From assembly GCA_001662425.1 (NCBI GenBank), contig BDDC01000049.1, forward strand, positions 62,001-126,000: a stretch of DNA of 64,000 nucleotides. The letters run 5' to 3'. The position numbers were made by a program, and so were the translations under genes. This DNA comes from Chlamydomonas sphaeroides. Its lineage: Eukaryota; Chlorophyta; Chlorophyceae; Chlamydomonadales; Chlamydomonadaceae. Each line of letters begins with the position of its first letter. The stretch's first letter is position 1. The notes under the pieces are model-generated. The model searched no databases, was not told the DNA's origin, and was given only the letters and a program-made list of their open reading frames with translations. Shown here piece after piece: positions 46,247 through 58,700 of the stretch.

Positions 46247-47289
46247 ATGCTGCTGCGCCGCGCGTACGCATTCGCGTTCGTTGTGGCCATTATTATTGGG
46301 CGCGCGGCTGCAGGTGCGTGCGTGCATCAGCAGTGTCGGGTGATGTGCGCGGCAATTGAGAGGCTGTGCGTCGCTCGCTCCTGCCAAGCGCGCGCCGTGC
46401 AGGCAACAGGGCATGGGATACAACGTCTCGCTGGCACCGCAAGCCCAGCGCGTGCATGCCTGCGCCATTCAATACTCGCCACGTCTCCTCCGTGCCCGCC
46501 TGCCCACACCCGCCAGCCCATGCCTACCGGACGCTACTGCAGCTTCCTGGCATTCTCTTCGTCACCGATCGCAACGCCAACAACGCCAGGATTGAGGCTG
46601 ATGGCCATCTCACCCAAGCCTCGCCACCGCCGCCACCGCCGCGCTTTGGCGCGCCGACCGTCAACCGGGGCCCCGTCCCGCAAGCTGCCATCTTGGTCGG
46701 CATTGCAGCAGCCGTGTTCCTTGGATGCACAGCGCTACTGCTAACAGCACAGAAGGTGCTGGAGGGGATCGACTGGCAGAAGCTGCGTCAGCAGCTGCTG
46801 CCGCCGAGGGACAACCAGCACCGCGACCCCGGCACTGGTACAGCGGCAGCAGACGCAGACGCAGATGCGGCGCCGGCGGCACAGGAGCAGGGCGATGGGG
46901 TACAGTCCCTCCAGCTTACGCGCCCGTCCGGTGGCGATGTTTCAAGCACAGACAGCGGCGCTGCCGGCGACGCGTCGTCGCTGGCGCCGCGCTCCGATGA
47001 CCTCAGCGCAGCCGCTGCCAACGCAGCCGCCGCAGGGCCCAGCACCATCGCATCCGCGAACGCGCGCGGTCCAGCGGCGCACCTAATGCCCGGTTTCGTT
47101 GCTTCTGATGGCAGCAGCGGCGTCGCAGCGGCGCTGACGCCGCACAGCGGCGCCTCTGCGCGCTGCCTGGCCGCCGGCGATTGTGGGAACGCGGGGCACG
47201 ACCGACTAGCTCACGGTCAGGGCATGCCGCCGGCCGCGGCCGTGGCGAGCCCACCTCCGGAGCAGGCGCGCCTGGCGCCTCGCGCGTGA
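46247..47289 (+). CDS. Predicted single-pass membrane protein
   Basis: Exon 1 (46247-46313) encodes a signal-like peptide, MLLRRAYAFAFVVAIIIG, and ends in phase 1 at gtgcgt. The main exon runs to the stop at 47289. The acceptor at 46403 keeps the frame and would give 317 aa, but acceptors nearer 46517 are also in phase, so the join is uncertain. The main exon carries LFVTDRNANNARIEADGHL, a PPPPPPRFG stretch, one strong transmembrane segment (AAILVGIAAAVFLGCTALLL) and then a long Ala/Ser/Gly-rich, acidic tail (ADADADAAPA). The likely topology is type I with a low-complexity cytoplasmic tail. I recognise no domain. Confidence 0.45.
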
Positions 47290-48861
47290 TGTGAGGAGGG
47301 GCGGGCCGCCCCCGGTGCCCGCGGATGAGCACCGGCGGCTGCGGTGCGAGTGGCTGGCTACGCCTGGCTGGCCCTTGGCGCCGCTGGCTGCCCGCAGCAT
47401 AGCTGCACGAGCACGGGCGGCAGCGGGGAGTGAGGGGAGAGGAGTGTGAAGCCGATAAAGGGCACGCGGGTCGGGTAAACGGTGGCGCGCAGGGCGTAGC
47501 TGCGCTCGCGGTGGGAGGAGCGGCTGCTGCTGCAGGCCAGCGGCGCTGCACGGCTGTGCCTTGGCGCAGCCGGCTGCGCGTCGCACAGCTACGCAAGCCT
47601 TTGGAGCGGCGGAGAGTGTGTGGAGAGGTACGTGAAACCGCCATGCGGCATGCCGGTCGGCTGCAAGATGGCAAAGAAAGGGTTCTTGGGCTGGCGGCCA
47701 CGGCTGGCGGTGCGGCAGCTGCCTGGGCGTGCCTAAGCCAGTTGGCTTCATGTGATGAGCTCGGTTAGCTTGATGGCATGCCTCCTGAGTCAGAATGGTC
47801 AGCGGGGCTGCGGCAGGGCCAGTTACATACCTCGCCATTGCTGGTTGGGGAACATCGCAACGAAGCACATAGAGGGCGTCGCGTGCCCTGCCCTCAACTG
47901 ACGCGCATCGTTATGGGTGTATTGATACGGGTGTGGTGGGGGCTTGTGGGTGGGGCGTGCATGCGCACGGTTGCATTCTTCTTGTGGAGCGTGGAGCATT
48001 GTTGACATGTGACGGTTGGCCCCATGATGCGCTTCGTCTTCGCCTTGTCGGAATACAAAAGTGATCCTGCTTGCCTGCATGTGGGTGAATGCTGGTATGG
48101 TGCTGCCGGTCTGAGCCCGTGCGTCGCACCTAGGTGCAAGTCAGCTTGCATGAGGACGTGGCTCTGCTGCTGTCGGAAGGGCGGGACCTCATGTGCTGCA
48201 GGGCTCGTCCCCGACAGACGGGAGGTGCCCTGAAGGGAGAGGGGCCCGTGAGGTACCCTTCATTGACTTCCACGCTGCTTCTACATTAATAACTAAACGG
48301 CCAGCTGCGCATTGGTTCTTATGCCAGTAAGCTACACCGGTCGTGTGCGCGCGGCACTTTCCGTGTGTAAAGCAGCCTCCGGGTCGGATTGGAAGCATTT
48401 CATATAGAAGCAGAGAATCTTAACCAAGATCCTTGCCAGGAATGCGAGGTTGGTATGGGGCAGGGCCAGGAGGCCTCTTGAGCATTGCCTACTGACCTAA
48501 GCAGGGCATCCGCGCTGGAGGGGCAGCAGCCAGCAGGCGCTTACTTGCAAGTGCCTCAAGTGTCACAGCCGAGGGTTCCAACTGCTGTTCCACCTACCGA
48601 CAGAAATTCAGACGAGCGCCACTGCTGCAGAGAACCGAGCGACGTCGAGCTAGTTCTGTTCTTCTTGTCGGGGCCAGGGGGTGCAGCGCGGTGGGAACCT
48701 GGGTACGTGCCTTGCCACCTATCCGGGCTACGTTGCCCTCGAGCAACATGTATGATATGTGCAGGTGCAACAGCGACGTGTTACCAAGACACGCTCCAGC
48801 GATGACAGCAAGCTTAGTGACGCCTTAACCTGCGCAACATACCCTTAGCTGCTGCCACGCG
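47290..48861. other. Intergenic region before the glycosyltransferase gene
   Basis: Presumed 3' UTR of the membrane-protein gene and promoter of the gene starting at 48862. AT content rises near 48260-48430. No supported coding exon. Confidence 0.4.
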
Positions 48862-51800
48862 ATGAGCGTACCTACGCTGCTCGTGCTACTGCTTGTACAA
48901 ATAGCTAGCGCCGCGCGATTATTGCAAACTGATGCGTCCAATACAAATGGCGCGTCGCAGTCGACAGGGGCCCTGTTTCCCAGGACTTGCGCGGAGATCG
49001 AAGTGAACAATCCAAAGTCGATCCAATCGAACAGTTGCAGGCAAGTCTGGGCACCGGTCGGTTCATTATCCGAGCAGCACGCACCTGAAGCGACTGGAGC
49101 AGGCCGCATGCTCATGCGTGGAAGCTGGGTTAAGGGCCGGGGGAGGGGGGCTACAGTGCGCGGCACGCCGCAGGGCTGCGGGGTCCGCGGTGGGGCCAGG
49201 GCATGCATGTCGGCATGCCGCCGCGGGATTGTGGGCGGCCCCTATCCGCCCCAGCCAGCACGCCTCACTTTCCGCAGCCTGGGCACCACCAAGGCCTTCT
49301 ACGGGCCCATCGACACGTGGGACTCCATCCGTGAGCTCCTGAAAGCGCGAGCACCCAAGGGCGAGGTGCGTCACGCCCAGCGGCCCCGCCGGCGTCTCCT
49401 GTATTGGAGCGCCGCGCCTCCTACATTGGAGCGCCGCCCCGGCCGCCCATGCTGCGAAGCAGCCGCCTTGCCGGCCGGCCTCCGGCCTTGCGCTGCCACC
49501 CCAGCGGAGGCAGCAGCCGGCGCCGCGCCCCGGCCAGCGCCGCCGCAGCCCACGGCAGGCAACCCCGCATGCAGCTCCTGTCGTACCCGCCGTACCCTAC
49601 CCCGACCCGACTGCCGTACGCCCGCCGAACACCCCGCAGCTCATCATCACGCACGAGACTCGCGCGGACGCCATGGTGCAGTGGCAGTGGCGCATGCTGC
49701 GCATGGGCTACGCCCACACGCTGGTTATCAGCCGTGGCGAGCACGCGTGCGCGCCTCTGAGGTGGGCGCCGGTACCCAGCTCAGCACCGCGGCAGCGCGC
49801 CAGCACCGAGGGAGGCTTGCAGCTGCCGTGAAGCAGAGCGCGCGCGCGCGCTGACCAGGGCGGGCCCCGGGCCCAGCCGTTGCGCGCGCAGGGCCAAGGG
49901 CCAGACCGCGCAGGGCCAAGCGCCATCTGCCCGGGGCTGCGGGCCGCCGTGCCAGCGTCCACGGGGACCTACAGCCGCCGCCGGCAGCCGGCCGCGCGGA
50001 GGCGTGCAGCGGGACCTCCGGCCCGGCCGCAACGGTAGCCCTGCCGCCGCGCCCTCGCTGCGCCGCCGCTCCGCTGAGCCGCGCCCGACCCACATCGCCC
50101 GACCCACATGCCCCACCCTTTGCACCAATCCCAGGAAGGTGTACGGCGAGTTTGCGGGCTGCGCCTGGTTCTCGCGCAGCGTGTACTACCCCATGCAGGT
50201 ACTGTACGGCAGTACGGCTTGCCGTACGCACTTGGCGGGTGGTGTAGGGGCTGGGCGGCCCGCTTCGGCCTCAGCACATTTGGGACCCGAGCTTCTGCCG
50301 GTGCCACTTTCGGGTCCGCACTGGAAGCACGAACGCAACGCCGCTCTGTCGTCCATGCTGCTGAGGCGTTGCCGGCATCGTCGGCTCGTCATGCGGTCCA
50401 ATGTACCCCAAACGCTGTATGTGCTGCGCCGCATGCAGGGCACTAGCAGCTCCATGGGCGCTACAGCAGCAGGAGCAGGAGGCACGGCCGGGGCGGCGGC
50501 GGAGCGGCTGCTGGAGCCGGGGACTGTGGGGCTGTTCCTGGACGACCCCGCCTACTGGTGCGCCGGGGTGACAAGGCCCTCCGCGCCACGTTGCTGCCGG
50601 GGCCGGCCCGGGGGCGCAGTAGGGGTATGCGCTGCGGCTGACGGACAGGAGGCAGCTAGGCAGCAAGTATGAGGCATGGCGCTAGGGGCCTTGCTCGTTG
50701 TCCTCGGGAACATCGCCCGGCCGTGTCCCCGTGGCCTGCAGCATCCCCCCGGCCGCAGCCCTGCCCTGGCCCCTGCGCGCGCGCTGGTCCGCTGTGGCGT
50801 GACCGCCCCACGCCCCGTGCTCGCGCCCCTCGCAGGAAGCTGCAGCTGCTGGCCATGCTGGTCCGGCTGGGCGGCACCAACATCCTGGTGCGGGCTGTCC
50901 TGGCTCCCATGCAGCGCATCTGCAGGCTTGCTGCTCCAAAGGATCCATGGAAGGCCTGCACGGCCACCCGGCTGGCCGGCTGTGACGCGCTGACTCGGTT
51001 GTGGAGGGGCTCGGGAGCTCCAGGCCCATGGCTGCAGCCGGATGGTGCTCTGGCCACCATCCACCGGCTACCACTCTAACGCGCGCGTATATTAATGCGC
51101 TCTAACCTCCCCTCCCTCCCTCCCCTCCCCTCGCGTCGCTGGTATATCTCAAGTTCCACAGTCCGTGCCTTCTCTCTCCATGATGTTAACCCCTTCCTCC
51201 CGGCCCCCACCCCGCGTCCAGGCCGTGGATACGGACACGGTGCTGCTGGACGACTTCTACTGGTGGATGGAGTCGGACGAGTACAAGGGTGCGTGCACGC
51301 GGCCCCCAGCACTCGTCTCACCTACCAGCCACCCCCGGTCCCCGGACAGCGACGCGGTGTTTGCCGGCCGCCGGCCGCCTCTCCGGTTCCCACCCACCAG
51401 CACATTGGTTGCAGATTGCTCACATGATGTCACCTGAGCTCATCCAGGCCAGCAGCTAGCAGCTAGCAGCCAGCAGCTAGCAGCCAGCAGCTAGCAGCTG
51501 GCAGCTAGCGGGCCGTGCCCGTACAGCGTAGCGCGACACATCAGCTGCCGGCTCGAGCGACAGCGGCCGCGGCGCCGCTCCCCGCCGCAGCGGTCAGACA
51601 TGCAGGCCTCAAAGTGTGATGGCAGGCCGCAGCATGGGGCCCCTAGCCCTCACATGGGGCCCCTGCCCCTACAGCCCCTACCGGCCAGGGCGCCGGCCCG
51701 CACGAGGCGCCCGCGCTGCCCTGCGCCCGGCACGCGTCACGCGTTCCTGCCGCCTGCCATGCCGCCGCTCGCCCGCCTGCCCCGCCTGCCGCCCGCAGAG

Positions 51801-52650
51801 TACACGTTCCTGTCGCAGTTTGACGGCATGGGCACCCTCAACATCGGCATCATGTACCTGCGCAAGGCCTCGCCCTCGGGCCCCTCGGCGTGGGCGCTGG
51901 TGAGCGCGTTGCGACGGGCGCCGTGCGCTGGGCGGCCCCCCAGCTGGCGCCCCGCCATGCGCCTGGTTGCTTGCCGGCCACCTCCGCGGCACCTCCGCGG
52001 CACCTCCGCGGCACCTCCGCGGCACCTCCGCGGCACCTCCGCGCGTGTGAGCCAGCCCTTGATCGCTCTCACCCTGGCGCTGCCGCCGCTGTCTGCTGCG
52101 CTCACCCTGGCGCTGCCGCCGGCACTCGCCGCAGTCGGAGGGCGTGCTTCGCAACGTCCGGTGGCGGGAGGACCCCGCGCCGCTGCACGAGGTCAACAGC
52201 ACGAGTGAGGCGGGGTGGCGTGGGGGATGGCGTGGGTGAGGCGGCGTGCGGGTTATGCGACGCCATGGGGGGCGAGCGACCAAGCGAGCCACGTGACCCC
52301 GCAGCACATACGTGCTGCAGAACACCACACACCACACCACTCACCACGCCCCACCCCACCGCACCACCACTTCTGGTTCAGCGTTGGTTGACTAGTTCGC
52401 CATTCCCTCGACGTATACCCCACTGCACCGCACCGCACCACACCTGCCGCCCCCCAGTGCTCATGTGCTGGGACCAGTCCATCTTCTCCGACACGGTCTT
52501 CAGGTGGGGCCCACGCCTCGTGTGGTGCTGCCTGCACGGGGCCCCACGCAGCGTTATGCCCCGCCTGCTGCACACGCACGGCAGCCAGCTGGTGACGGCG
52601 GCGCGAGGGCGCAGGCGGAGCGGTGCGGCCGTGCGGCCGCCCGGGTGATG

Positions 52651-52721
<71 letters not shown>

Positions 52722-55700
52722 GACACCGTGGCGGCGGTGGCGAGGGGGCTGCGACGCCGAGCGCCGGGTCGAGGCGCAGGCTGTGTGCCGCGGGTGCAGC
52801 ATCAAGATAGGCCAGAGCGCAGACCTGCACCCCGACCTCCTGGTGCCTTGCCCGTCGCTCCGCTCCGTTCCGCTCCGCTCTGCTCCGCTGCGCAGCGCTG
52901 TGGCGGGGCGGCCGCTGTTCCGGCGCTGCCTGGAGGAGAGGTGCGTACCCGTGTGTCCAGGCTGGCCTTGGAGCAGCGGGGCGGGGCCGGGTGTGCTCGG
53001 CGCCGCAGCGGGGCGGTTGGGTTGCAGAACGGGTCGTCTCCTCGGCCACGGCAGCTGGGTGCGAGCGCGCGCGCTCCGCGCGCAACGCCGCGGGCTGCGG
53101 GTCGTCTCCTCGCCGGGTGTCGGTCTGCCGACACTGCCGGTGCCCATCCGCTCTCGGCCCATCCGCTCTCGGCCCATCCGCTCTCGGCTCATCCGCTCTC
53201 GGCCCATCCCCCTATGGCGGCATACGCCCGCAGGGGCGCCGACCGCGGCTGGCACACCCGGGACGACGGCCACAAGGTGCGGGGGGCCCAACACAACACC
53301 GCTTCGGGTTCTGTTCTACTTAACACTGGACCACACCGCGTCGCCGCCTGCCCGGCTGCTGGCGCGGCAGCCTGCCTGCCTGCCTGCCGTGTGCCCGGCT
53401 GCTCCCGCCCCCACGCCGCCCCCACGCCGCCCTCCGCCCTCCCGCTTGCCGCGCGCCCGCCTGCGCGCCTGACTGGCCCCACAGGCCTTTGTGGAGGCAA
53501 ACGACAGGCTGCTGGTGCCGGCCTTCAAGCGCAAGGTGGGGCCGCACACCGGGCGTGGCGGTGCCGGGGGGGGGGGCCCTGCGAGCGTGAGCGGGAGGCT
53601 GGTGCCAGGGCGCCGAGCTGCAGCCAGGCGGCGGTAGGTGTGGTAGGTGCGGTAGGTGCGGTAGGTGCGATAGGTGCGATAGGTGCGGTAGGTGTGCCCT
53701 GGTGGCCCTGGGCGCCAGGGGCTCGTCCGCTGAGCCCTGGCCCCTCAGCCCGGGCGCCCTGGCCCCTCAGCCCGAGCGCCCTGCCGGCCGGCCGACGGCA
53801 CGCGGGGGCTGGGCGTGTCCATGGCTGCCATGCGGTGTGTGCAGCACCTGCTCCGCTCGCCGTCTAAGCCCCAACACACCCCACGCACCCCTTCCCATGC
53901 CGCTGCGCCGCCCTGCCCCGCGCTACCCCTCACCCGCCAGCAATTCGACATGCGGCGGCCGGGCCCCGCCTGCCACACCGCCACGGTGGGTGGCGACGGC
54001 ATGTGGAGCCTGGAGGCGGACATGCGCATGCCGCACTTCGGGGGAGCGTGGCCGCAGGTGGGCGCCGGGGGAGGGGAGGGGCGGGTTAGGGCCGTGCACG
54101 GGGAGGAGGACGTGCACAAAGACCAGCGTGCGCAGCAGTGCCAGTGCCGCACCGGCGATCCAGCGTACCGTGCCGCGCTGGGAGGCCTGCTGCTTGAGCC
54201 GGGGCCGCCCGCGGGCCCCGCACCGCACCGCACCCTGTGCTCCGGCCCCTAGCCCACGTCGCCCTGCCCCGGTGCCCGGTCGCGCCGCTTGCCCTGCCCG
54301 CCTGGTCGGCATTCGCCTGTGTACGCTGCCCGCCTCCCAACCACAGGAGCTGGGCGGCAAGGCGCTGGGCCCCATGGGGCCGGTGGCCAACGCCTGGCTG
54401 CAGATGATGCGGGAGGCGGGTGAGAGCTGCGGCCGAGGGGGCCGAGGCAGCGGGGCGCCGACAGCTAGGCAGGGCTGGGCTGGGCTGGGCTGAGCTGCGA
54501 GAGGCGGGGGCGTGCGGCGGCGTGGGGCCACTGGGTAGGGCTGGGCCGGGCTGGGCCGAGGGAGGCCATGCGCCAACGCCGCCCGGCCGCACGCGAGCTT
54601 GGCCTGCTTGCGCATGGCCGCCGCGCAAGCAGTCCGCACGCCCGACTTGCCGTACGTACGGCGGGTGCCTATCTAGCTTTCTTGCTATGGGCACAGCCGC
54701 GGGGCAGGTAGCGCCAGGGCTGGGACGGCTGGGCTGACGCCCGGGTGCCGATGTCGTGGCCGGTCTCCCTGGCCCCGTCTTGTGCGTGCTGCCCCGAAGA
54801 AACGGCGACTGCCTGCCTGCCTGGATTGGGGCCTTTCGCTATCCGTACCTCCGATCCCTCACACTCCCCCCCCTCCAGGCGGGGCGCCCCTGTGGCCGGA
54901 CCCCGAGGACCCCGGCTCCGCCGCCGCCGCCGCTGCGGTGCCGCATGAGAAGTTTGTCTACTTCAGGTGCGCGCATGGCTAGCTGGCTTACACTGTCGAG
55001 CTGGCTGCCGTGCAGGCTGTTGCGCTGTGTTGCGTAAGAAGCATCCGCGCGGCGGCGCACGGACGTTCTGTGTGCGTTGAGCTGCATGTGTCCTAGCGTG
55101 GCGGGCTGTGGCGCCGAATGCTCCATCAGCAGGGACGTGGCGGCACGGACGGTTCCTATCAGCGGAGCGCCACGCGCCGCCGCCCTCACACCCGCACCTT
55201 TTATGTTCCAATGCCAACCCGCCACCCCACGCGCCAACCCCGTGCCCCCCTGCCAACCCGCACGCAGCCGACACCTCGTGTGCGACTGGAGTAGCTGCGG
55301 ACAGAACGGCATGTACCAGCCTCAGCTGGCGCCGGGGGCCGAGCCGTGCGTGGTGGTGAGCGGGCGGCGGTCCTCAGGTTGGGTTGCACTCCTGCCATCT
55401 ATGCACCGGGCAGGGCCGTCGCGTGAGCAGCTGCGCACACGACGGCCCCTCGACGGCGGTCCCTCGACGACGGCCCCTCGACGGCGGTCCCTCGACGGCG
55501 GTCCCTCGACCTGCGACGCCGGGGGCGAGCGCAGTGTCGCAGGGCCGTCCCGTGAACGGCGCACAAGCTCGCGCCCTACGCTGCACTGCGCTGCTGGTGG
55601 CCTGGCTCCATGCGCAGCTAACGCCCTCCCCCACAGCTGGGCCCTCACCGCCGCCTCCACCGCCTTCCCCGACCGCACGCAGTGGGGCCACTTCGTGGTC

Positions 55701-58700
55701 TCGCCCGATGGGGCCCTGGGCAAGCGCTTCCAGGTGCGGCATCGCACCTTGCGCACGTGCAGCACGTGCAGCACCGGCCTCCTTGTACGACACCGAATAC
55801 TTGTTACTCGCTCGCCCAAGTCCTGGCCAATGTCTACCAGCCTCCCGGGTCTCAGCCACCTGCCCAACCATGCCGTGTGCCGTCGGACCTTTGCACTGTC
55901 CACACACCCCTCACCCGTGTGAAACCCTGAAACCCTAAAACCCCCCATCGCCCCCAGCTGCTGCACAACGGCCACACCAACCTGGCCCTGGCCCACCACA
56001 TGCACGGCCTGGGCGGCGCCTACTTTGCCACCAACCACCACATCGGAGCCACAACGCACCACTCCCACATGCGCGCGGGCGCGCACCACGGCAAAGTGGG
56101 GCAGATGGTGAGCTGCGGCAAAGGCAGGGGTGGCAGGCTGGTAGCGTGGCAGGCTGGTAGCGTGGCAGGCTGGTAGCGTCGCAGGCTGGTAGGGTGGCAG
56201 GCTGGAAGAGTGGCCACAGGCCTGTCCTGCGGGCTGCAGCGCTCGGGCGGCGGGCAGGCCACGTGCTGCCGAGCAGGACGCCGTGCGTGCGGGGCGCCTG
56301 CGCCTCGGCGCGCCCCCCATGCCCGCCTTGCCCCCGCGCCCGTGCGCCGTGCCGTCTCCCTCCCGTCACCGCTGCCCTCCCCGTGCCCCTCCGCCCCAGA
56401 TTCCCCTGCCCAAGGTCATCGCGCTGGCGCCCCAGGTCAGCGCCATGGCACGGCGGCCGCATGGGCGGCCTATGCTCACGCGCATGCCGGGCCGGCACCC
56501 TGCTGGTCGGGCCCCTGACCTGCACGCCTCCACGGCCCCCGTGCCTGCCCTCCCTCCCTCCCCACGCCGCGCCGCAGGTCCTCAGCCCCACGCCCGGCCC
56601 CGACAACGACACGGCGCGCTCCGCCAGCGGCGCGCTGTACCTGCGCACCAAGCCCGCCTTCGTGTCGCTGATCCAGGACCTCAGCAGCGTGGCGCTGCTG
56701 GCGGACAGGACGCTGGCGGTGCCACGCCTCTCCTGCGACTTCCCCTGGGTGAGGGGGCGTTAGGGCTTGGTGTGAAGGCGTGGGCCTTGCATGCTTGGCA
56801 CGCTTCTCCAGGACCTCAGCTGGGCTCTGGCGCGCAAGGACAGGGCGCTGGTGGAGGCGCAACCGCGGCCGTCGCGCGGCCGGCCCCTGGAAGCGCGTGG
56901 CGGGGCGCCGCTATGGGGTCCTCAAGAGTTGCCCCGGAGGACGCAGCGCTGAGGCCTTGCGGCTGACGCCTGCGCTGCTTGTCAGCTGGCCCCCCCGCCC
57001 GTGGTGCCTGCGCCACCTGCGCCACCTCCCGTGCCGCCTGTGACGCGCATGAAGCATGCCGCTGCCCGCGCCGCCGCCCGCGCCGCAGATGCACCGGGGC
57101 GAGGCCTTCCCCTACAACGGCTCCCACTACGTGCCTTGGCGGTACCTGGGTAGGTGTACGGCAGCACGACGGCCGCCGGGGTCTCTGTACGGCACAGGCT
57201 GGCGGCTGGCGGGCCGGTGCCGCCCTGACTCCGGCGCCCTGGGGCCCTGCGCAGGGGTTGGCAGCGCTGCTGCGCAGAGTGTGCGTATGTGCTGATGCTG
57301 CTGACGCTACGCGCTCTACCCCCGTGTGCCCCGCCCGGCCAGACGGCGACGCCTGGGCGCCGTACGGCCCCTCCACCAAGGAGCTCAGCTGCGAGTGGTT
57401 TGCGTGGGCTCAGCACGGTGCGTGGGCGGGGCGCTGGGCCGCAGCAGGCGGGCCAGGCCGCGCTGTGCGGCGTCACCCTCACCCCCCATCCCTCTGGCCT
57501 GGTGGCAATGCGCGCGTGTGTTGGTGCGGTCTGTCCCTCCCGCGCATCCGCCCCCATCAGGCTGCCTGCAAGTCCCACAACCCTCACCCTCACCCCAGCC
57601 CCACCTCAATGCCGCTCCCCCCCCCCGAGAGCAGGCTGCCTGCACGGACCCGCGCACGTGGAGGCGCGCGGGCACGGCCACGCCAACGCGCACCCCGCGG
57701 CGCGCATGCTGCTGGCCATGGAGGTGCGCGGGCCGGGGGCCCAAGCCCTCTCTCACGGCATGCATGTCATGGATGGCCAGCACGGTATGCCTCACGCCAT
57801 ACCTAGCACCCGGTTCACGGGCGGCCCGCCCGCCCGTCCGGCCCCAACGCCCGCAGGTGGCGCACTTCCTGCAGCAGCTGCCCAAGGAGTACCAGGCGCC
57901 GCGGCCGGGCACCAACACCATCGCGCCGCCGCCCGGCGCCACGCCCGACGACAACGGCGTCTACAGCGTCACCGCAGCGCAGATGCATTCGGCGCTGCAG
58001 GTGGGTGCGCCGAGGGGGCCGGGCACGCCGCTCTGCTGAGGGGACTCCCGGGCATGCAACGGGCTGCTGCAGCATGGTCGCAGCCGCAGGCGGCGCCGGC
58101 GGTGGGCGGAAGCAGCAGGGGGCGCCGCGCCGTGTCTCGTGGCTGGGCGGGCCATGCGAGCGGCTTGATTGCCGGCAAACCGGTCGACCGGTCGCGGGGG
58201 CTGCGGCCGGAGCGCAGCCGCACGCCGCACGCCGCACGCCGCACGCCGCACGCCGCACGCCTCCGACGCGTGCCCATGATGTGCCATGCACACCCAAGCG
58301 CCAGGCCCGCGCCGTTCCCGACCCGCGTCCATCAAGTGCGGCCCCGCGTGCTCCCGCCGCCCGCCAGCGCGCTCGGCCGGGCGCACGTGCCGGGCCGGGC
58401 ACCGAAACCCTGGCATCCCTGTTGTGACCCTCGTGACCCCTGTGCGCTTCCGCGCCCCGCCCGTGCCCCCCAACCACCCCGCAGGCGGTGGCCCCGGAGC
58501 ACCCAATCGTTTGGTTGGACGCGCCCATGCGGGTACGACAGGGCCCCCGCGCATCGTACCATGCCGTACCGTGCCGTTCCGTACCGTACGGGGGAACGGG
58601 CTCATGTGTCTGCTGATATTGGGCTAGGACAGGAGCGAGGCTGTCGAGCGCCAGGCGGGTCATGTGGCCGCGTCGTGTGTGTCCCCGACCACCGCCGCCA

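Noticed and set aside
55346..55355. Later donor after PCVV for exon 18 of the transferase-like gene
   Set aside because: It would give phase 0 and force exon 19 out of the WALTAASTAFPDR frame. The gtgcgt donor at 55346 keeps frame.
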